Positions 51,941 through 57,363 of a stretch of 57,363 nt of DNA are shown in pieces. The notes under the pieces were generated by a model. That model was given only the letters and a program-made list of their open reading frames with translations, ran no database searches and was not told the origin of the DNA. Source of the DNA: Priapulus caudatus (Eukaryota > Priapulida > Priapulimorpha > Priapulimorphida > Priapulidae); contig NW_014578039.1 of NCBI RefSeq assembly GCF_000485595.1, positions 20,434-77,796 on the forward strand, read 5' to 3'. Both the position numbers and the translations under genes were made by a program. Each line of letters opens with the position of its first letter. Position 1 is the stretch's first letter.

Positions 51941-52076
51941 GACGGGCACAGTCTTCGATTTCCTAAATGCCCGGCTGTTTTTAATTTTCAGCGTTATCTC
52001 AAGTAAACAAGGGTTAGGGTTAGGGTTAGGAACTGCCGAGCATTTAGGATATCGAAGACCGTTGCCGGCTCCCGTT
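51941..52076. repeat. Imperfect foldback with telomere-like repeats in its loop
   Basis: gtcttcgatttcctaaatgc (51951-51970) is complementary to 52041-52060 with one mismatch. The flanking gacgggca/cccgtt and ccggc/gccg extend the arms. The loop holds gggttagggttagggttagg at 52011-52030. Confidence 0.7.
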
Positions 52077-52388
52077 CATATATAGCCACAGCGCACTTTT
52101 AATTGCATGGTGACTGTCGTATGTAAAATAAACACTTCATTGTGGATGAAAGAATTCTTACTTCACGTTATAGAGGAGAATTTTAATGCAAAATTCTATA
52201 AGATAAGATTATTTTACAAAAGTATTTTGAGTATATCTACTCTTGCAACCCTTTGTAAGTGGAAATATATACGCATAATCTGACGGCATAGGAACAATTT
52301 ATTAGTTGCTAGAAAATGCAGATGATCTGACAAACTATTATTTGTAAAAAGTACTGCATTATATATGGATATGTACACAGTTAGCTCT

Positions 52389-52445
52389 GGTAACTATAGC
52401 CCGCGTACAGTTGCCGTTGGTTACTGTACGCGGGCTATAGTTACC
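52389..52445. repeat. Perfect hairpin, 22-bp arms, 13-base loop
   Basis: ggtaactatagcccgcgtac (start of the left arm) pairs exactly with 52424-52445 across ttgccgttggtta. No coding context. It could be a foldback element or a structured RNA. Confidence 0.85.
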
Positions 52446-52604
52446 TTAAAGCTATACTGTGTCCCATCACTGAGATTTTCCTATTAGTATTAGTATTACA
52501 CATCGAATTACTATAGCTCCAAGAAACGGTCTTAGGATGGAAACAAACTTAAACTTCAGGATGGAACGGGTCGTAATGTGTGCAAGGCATAGAGTACCGA
52601 AGTG

Positions 52605-52972
52605 TGACGTCACGGTGGCATGACAACGAACCCACTGGTTCTACGCAACCCACTGGCTCCATAACATTAACTGTGTGAAAATGTTGTGCGTACGTAAAAC
52701 ACTAGTGTGTGTGCTGCAGACAGCGGTAAAGCATCGGTAGCAAGTCGATCTTACAATATTTAAGGGTATGTTTAATTAATTTTTTATTTTTTTTATTTTT
52801 TATTTTTTTCCCATTGCTTTTCACTTCCATCCTTTGGAAATCTATAAAAACTGCAATAATGACTCTCAGAATGATGGTTACAATCGGGTACAAAACACGA
52901 CACGCAGTTAATGTTACCAGAACATATGATTGTGTAGAACCAGGCGTTCGTTGTCATGCCACCGTGACGTCA
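52605..52972. repeat. Inverted repeat, perfect 27-bp arms, 314 bp apart
   Basis: tgacgtcacggtggcatgac and the next seven bases at 52605-52631 are exactly complementary to 52946-52972. The outer end contains the palindrome TGACGTCA, a CRE-type site. This could be TIRs of a small MITE. Confidence 0.8.
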
Positions 52973-53010
52973 TCACTTCAGAGCTCTATAGTTTGCTTCT
53001 ACACTTGGTC

Positions 53011-54088
53011 TCCCGGAAAGAACCATTACCAACTGGCTGAACAAAGACACCATCTATAATGAACAACAAGCGCCAGCCCCGCCAACTCAATCTGGACTGA
53101 AGACTGGTAAGTACAACATAGAAATGTGCCGCAGACCCTAATAATGACTGCTGGCAAAGTCTAGTTTGACTCTAATTTAATAGATTCATAACAAATAAAA
53201 CCAGCATTAAAAGTGGAAAACTGCATTCTACGACACTTTCTTAATTACTGCTTCCTAGTGTATTAAAAGCCTTAGAATGTCATGGTCTGTATTCTGTTGA
53301 TGTAATTTGTGAGTTGGTTCCAAACTTGGGGCCCTGTTACTGGAAATCCAGAAGGCCCAGTCACCCTTGATAGAGATGCAACTTTTCCAAAAGAACAATC
53401 AGTATTTTCCTATCTCTTTCTTCCAGGCAAGAATGCAAAGCTGCAAACTGACGTCAAAGATTTCGTTAAGGACTGGTTGAAGGACCTGCCCACTGTTGAT
53501 TCGCACTACTGAAGAAGCACAGCGACCTACAAAGACAAGAAGTTTCTCCACCCTGGCACAACCATCGCCCAACTACACCGGGAATATCAACAGGCAGCTG
53601 CAACTGCTGGAGTGAGGACCGTTGGGATACGATATTTTACAGACGTGTTCCATGAAGGAAAGTATTCCGTATTTATTCCCCACAAAGATCAGTGTGATGT
53701 AATTGTTTCATTCAAGCACGGGAATATCAATAAGGCTGAATATGATGCACATGTGAACAAGAAAGATGAAGCGAGGCAAGAGAAATCCCGTGACAAGGAT
53801 TCTGCGGACAATGCGAAGTCAGTTTTGACAATGGACTTGCAAGCCGTGCTGCTGTGCCCAAAAACCAAAGCCAGCAGCCTGTGTTACAAAACAAAACTGC
53901 AGGTCCATAATTTTACTATCTTTGACTAGAAATCGAAAGAAGGTTAGTGCTATATTTGGCATGAGTCAGAGGGCGACCTGAGTAGCGAGGTATTCGCACA
54001 CCTTCAACATCGCCATGTTGAAGGTGTCATCAAGGACCATCCAGAACTCAAGGAGAAAGTAGTGTGGAGCGATGGGTGTGGTTATCAG
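53011..54088 (+). pseudogene. Uncharacterised transposase-like gene, truncated by a Harbinger element
   Basis: Exon 1 ends at 53106 (TITNWLNKDTIYNEQQAPAP, donor GTAAGT). Exon 2 starts at 53427 after ttccag: LQTDVKDFVKDWLKDLPTVD, PGTTIAQLHREYQQAAATAG, GIRYFTDVFHEGKYSVFIPH, K-D-Q-C-D-V, MDLQAVLLCPKTKASS, CYIWHESEGDLSSEVFAHLQ and VVWSDGCGYQ, where it is cut at 54088. I recall a large uncharacterised family in fish and invertebrates with the M-D-L-Q-A-V-L-L and W-S-D-G-C-G-Y-Q-N blocks. Their Asp residues could be part of an RNase H-like catalytic set (inference). It carries stops: TGA near 53511, and TAG at 53927 and 53954. Confidence 0.55.
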
Positions 54089-54757
54089 GGGCACATTGTC
54101 AGAAACTTCGTAAAGCTACGATTAATTTTAAGTCTAATGTTAATGTTAAGAGAAAAGTTAATAGCGTTGACAGAAACTAAACTTACTTAAGTGAAAACTT
54201 ACGAGAACCGGAACTGGCTAATTGTTAGTTATACCGCATTGCATTTTGGGAACGCAGACGATTTGTTTACATCTGCAGCCGATCAGCTGATTTTACCGAC
54301 TCACATATCGACAATTTCCTTACATGCAATACTGATAATTACACATTTTACCCGTTGTTCAAAGTTATTTCAAATTTTTAATCAATTGTTTATATTAATT
54401 GTTACATAATTACTTATCCATATAACTTATTTTGTATTTATTATTATTACTAGTACTATAGTAGTAGTTAAAACTTGAATTTTGCAAAGTGTACTGTGTA
54501 ATTTTGGGTAACTAAATGGAGTATGAGCAACAACAGCAAGGCGGAGTAAAGAAAGAAGTAGGAGAGCATGTAAGTATACTAATAGCACTACATGTACTGC
54601 TATTACTACCTTATTAATACTAAATTTTAGAAACATATCGAGTTGTAACTTGTTTTGTGACGCAATAGCCAATAAAAGTGATAGAATGTTATGTATTATA
54701 ACTATCACTTAATATTATTACATTATACATTTGATAATATCCATTTAATACTAATAG

Positions 54758-57249
54758 AGACGACCTAATTGGAGGCCAGAGGAAGTCTCGGTATTAACCG
54801 AGGCTTGCCTCGAGTATCAGGATGTACTCCGAGGAAGACTGTCAGCTCGGCTCACCTTTCGACAAAAAACACAAAGTGGGAGATTGCCTCGCGAGTAAAC
54901 GCAATCAGGATGTTGGCAAGAAGTGTGAGCGAGGTAAATGTTTTTCGACGTTGCTGTAATGTGTGAGGAAAGGTGTATCCGGGAGGAAAACTATCAGCTC
55001 AAAAAATTGCTGGCTCCACAATAACCATTGCTAGTCGTTTTACAGGGTAAAAGCGACCAGTGAGTCTTACGGTGTGGTTACACAATAATGCGCGAAGACA
55101 CCTTTATATAATAAAAATTATAATTAAGTAATGACGTAGTATAATCTAGATCTTATTTTTACAGTGCAAAGTTAAGTGGAGTAACATGACGACGGATGTT
55201 AGGAAGAAAGAGAGGCACAACGTGGCCGAAACACGTCGAACAGGTGCATCATAAACGTTCATCAATTGAATTTCCTTACATGCGATACAACGATGATCAA
55301 AAAGTGATTAACGATGATCGCAAAGTGTTATCTCCAGCGATAAATGTTTGCGTTGGTTTGCGATGTTACACTACTTGCTCCGCATTTTGCGGTTCCGCAT
55401 TTTCTGGTAGCTCCGACTACCGGACGTCCCGCTTATTTAGGTCAACTGAGTTTGCGTTCTTCTCGTGGCGGTAGCTGTGTGGAGCGGGTGCCTTTTCAGG
55501 TGCTCCCGGTGAATCCTGTCCAACCGCTCTGAACGTGAGTTATTTTCTGTTATATGAATGCGGATAGAGGTATATTTGGTTTAAGAACAATTTATGTTCG
55601 TGATATTTCAATGGTAAAATTGTGTCAGCCGTACGTTAGTATTTGTCGTTATCTTGCGTTGGCGTTGTGTGAATTTTCTATGTAAGATACGTTACGTACG
55701 CCATATTATGACTGTTCGTTGATATATATTGCTAATGCATTGTATGTAGCCATTGAGTTTAAGTAGCCGGGATATAGTCTGATGTAGAGTCGTATATTCG
55801 TTGCAGCCCGGGAAATGGGTACCTGTTATCTGTTGATGTAAATTTGATGTGAGGCCCGTGACGTATTCGAGGAAAGGCTTCAGCGTTTTGTAAGTAAATT
55901 GGACGGTTCGCGCTAAAGTGCAGGTAGCCGTGATATCAGAATACCCTGGAAGATATGTCGGAATATTAGTGTATCAGAATACCCCCTGGTAACATATGTC
56001 GGAATGTTTGTCATGGGGCGCAGAATATGTGTTACGTGTAGCGGAATGTTGCCGTAGGGCGCAGAATACCCCAGTAATATATGTCAGAATATCCAAAGGT
56101 TCTATCGTATGAATTAGAAGTGAAATGGAGACTTATCGCGTGTGCAAAGTTGTCATTTGTTAGCAGTGTATCGGTGATACCTATGTAATGTGCGACTTGA
56201 TTTCATTATTGTGTTTGTGTGTGTAATTTAAAGTTTGTAATTTCTATGTGTTACAGTCTACCATCACGCGTCACATCATTACGCCACGTCACGCATTACC
56301 ATCATGCGTTACCATATGCGTAGAAAATAAAATGGCTGGTTGAACCGCAGCCTGAGTCTTCATGTTCTTCCTCGTTTCGGCGGGCGCACGTCACACAAAG
56401 CCTATTGTAAAGACGAATAGTTATGATATTAACACCCTTTCCTTAACGTTAAGATTAAGATGAAGGTTATAGACTAATTTTATTTCTGACATCGACACCC
56501 AGGAGGAGGATAAGTATGTCTGACAACATTATCAGATGTTGAAGCAAAGATTTTAGAATGTTTCATCCCGCCGGAAAGCGTTGCTGGTGTGACGGGAGGG
56601 ATGGAGATATCGGGTAAATGTTGCATATATATTGTCATACTAAAATTTAACATTAAATGTTCGACTATTTGTCTGTATTTTAAAGTTTCACTACATTTAA
56701 TGTGATAGGCCCAAGCACTGCAAATGCTGATGGCGTTGCCTTCATCGACATGATGACAGCGATGACAGACATGACCCATGAACCTCCCCCGAAAAAGGCC
56801 AGAAAAGTTGAAAGTAAATAATCCTACTACTTAATATTCCATTCATTTACAAACAGTATAAACATTTTCTTGTATCTCATATACCTATATGCAGTGCCAT
56901 CATAATCATATATTTAAATTACAATTCTTCATGACGTTTCAGTACATGAATAGGTACATTAACACATATTATAATTAATATTACTTACAGACTCGTTTGA
57001 ACAAGAATATTTGGAGATGAAGCGACAAAATCAGATTGACAGGTACATGTTAATTAGTGGTCTTGGTGGCAAGCTGTACTATGAAATCAATTCTTTTAAC
57101 AATTTATCCCCTGGGTGACACAATAATATTTGGCACACCAAATGTCTATAACACATAAAAATATAAATAATGTAAAACAATTTCTTTATCCCATAGGAAT
57201 AGAAGACACCAGGAACTGGTGCAGGAATTAAAAAACATCACTAAAGAGT
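54758..57249 (+). pseudogene. Myb/SANT-like (NAIF1-type) protein of the Harbinger element
   Basis: Exons with GT-AG borders are 54758-54933, 55165-55243, 56503-56613, 56709-56813, 56991-57041 and 57197-57249, continuing off the window. Exons 1-2 give a Myb_DNA-bind_5-like fold: NWRPEEVSVLTEACLEYQDV, R-L-S-A-R-L-T-F, KWEIASRVNAIRMLARSVSE and KVKWSNMTTDVRKKERHN. Exon 3 continues LSDVEAKILECFIPPESVAG-V-T-G-G, as in Harbinger Myb proteins after a G-G-G turn. The last exons form a polar helix (EQEYLEMKRQNQIDRNRRHQ). It would bind element ends and assist transposase nuclear import. A frameshift lies at an A6 run near 54863-54868 and a TAA in exon 3 follows G-G-G. Intron 2 (1.26 kb) holds an LTR-like insert. 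Confidence 0.6.
55244..56502 (+). other. Long intron with LTR-like content
   Basis: It contains AATAAA at 56326-56331 followed by a U5-like segment ending near cgcacgtcacaca (about 56395). Degenerate repeats of cagaatacccc and atatgtcggaat lie at 55930-56100. A possible end of a Harbinger-related repeat (gttaagattaagatgaagg) lies at 56457-56475. LTR borders cannot be fixed. Confidence 0.35.
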
Positions 57250-57266
57250 GTAAGCCTTATAAATAT

Positions 57267-57268
<2 letters not shown>

Positions 57269-57323
<55 letters not shown>
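57269..57323. repeat. (TC)n microsatellite
   Basis: About 27 uninterrupted TC units just after the last visible splice donor. Confidence 0.95.
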
Positions 57324-57324
<1 letters not shown>

Positions 57325-57363
57325 GTGTGTAGACCATCCAGGGTATATAAGTAAATAATGAGT

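Larger units (their letters stand above)
54089..57363 (+). mobile_element. PIF/Harbinger-like element with Myb gene, extends beyond the window
   Basis: The left end gggcacattgtcagaaac aligns with the MITE terminus at 40023 (complement gggcccgttgccagaaaac). The first ~115 bases match the MITE's subterminal region. It is preceded by CAG (54086-54088), a Harbinger-type target trinucleotide. The Myb/SANT gene of Harbinger elements follows. The DDE transposase and right end are not in the window. Confidence 0.6.

Noticed and set aside
2645-57363. CRISPR arrays, bacterial operons, Shine-Dalgarno sites
   Set aside because: No short regularly spaced repeats with unique spacers. All coding evidence is eukaryotic (introns, polyadenylation signals, metazoan transposons).
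1-57363. tRNA or rRNA genes
   Set aside because: I looked for the T-arm G-G-T-T-C-R-A-N-Y-C-C word with a matching acceptor stem and for conserved rRNA words and found none convincing. A covariance-model search would be needed to exclude short ones.

Overview
This is a eukaryotic (animal-like) window. It has GT-AG introns, AATAAA signals, TATA boxes in LTRs, TTAGGG-type repeats and only metazoan-style transposon families. A marine invertebrate or other non-mammalian metazoan is likely, but the species cannot be read from the sequence. I see no convincing single-copy host gene. The window is an accessory, transposon-dense block in which elements are nested, recombined and locally duplicated.

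Layout. 1-2520: a 68-bp tandem repeat and an LTR candidate. 2521-4640: a Ty3/Gypsy remnant stitched from two families. 4645-15250: a recurring cassette (called 'U' here) that encodes a coiled-coil plus DUF4806-like protein and is interleaved with an ISL2EU/IS4EU-like DNA transposon. That transposon (6880-11217) keeps both terminal inverted repeats (TIRs), a SWIM/YqaJ nuclease gene on + and a THAP/DDE_Tnp_4 transposase gene on -. 15258-16160: two unassigned ORFs, possibly a captured negative-strand RNA virus fragment. 16160-25440: one copy of a Gypsy element with a 1.6-kb LTR, then a multi-exon transposase-like gene. 25445-31918: a second, near-identical copy of the Gypsy plus the 5' part of that gene, sitting inside a TIR element that splits the gene. 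32605-37137: the last exon of the split gene, an LTR, a 265-bp tandem repeat and a second Gypsy with its own LTR. 37145-46430: more ISL2EU and U fragments, one of them interrupted by a 3.5-kb hAT element that itself holds a Harbinger MITE. 46583-51196: P-element-like and then KDZ-like transposase exons. 51900-57363: foldback elements, an uncharacterised transposase-like gene, and a PIF/Harbinger element carrying a Myb/SANT gene that runs off the window.

One caution applies throughout. There are three gaps of exactly 25 N, and the sequence beside them is rich in single-base indels relative to other copies in the window. Where two copies overlap (about 17-23.7 kb versus 25.4-31.9 kb) each repairs the other's frameshifts. 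This looks like gap filling with uncorrected long reads, so many frameshifts, and possibly the 6.5-kb duplication itself, may be assembly artefacts rather than biology.

How the parts relate. The mobile elements supply nearly all coding capacity. The most informative objects are insertions whose target is visible elsewhere in the window: the hAT in the U cassette, the solo LTR in the U intron, the LTR retroelement in the 265-bp repeat, and the TIR element in the gene at 22-32.6 kb. They give an order of events without outside data.
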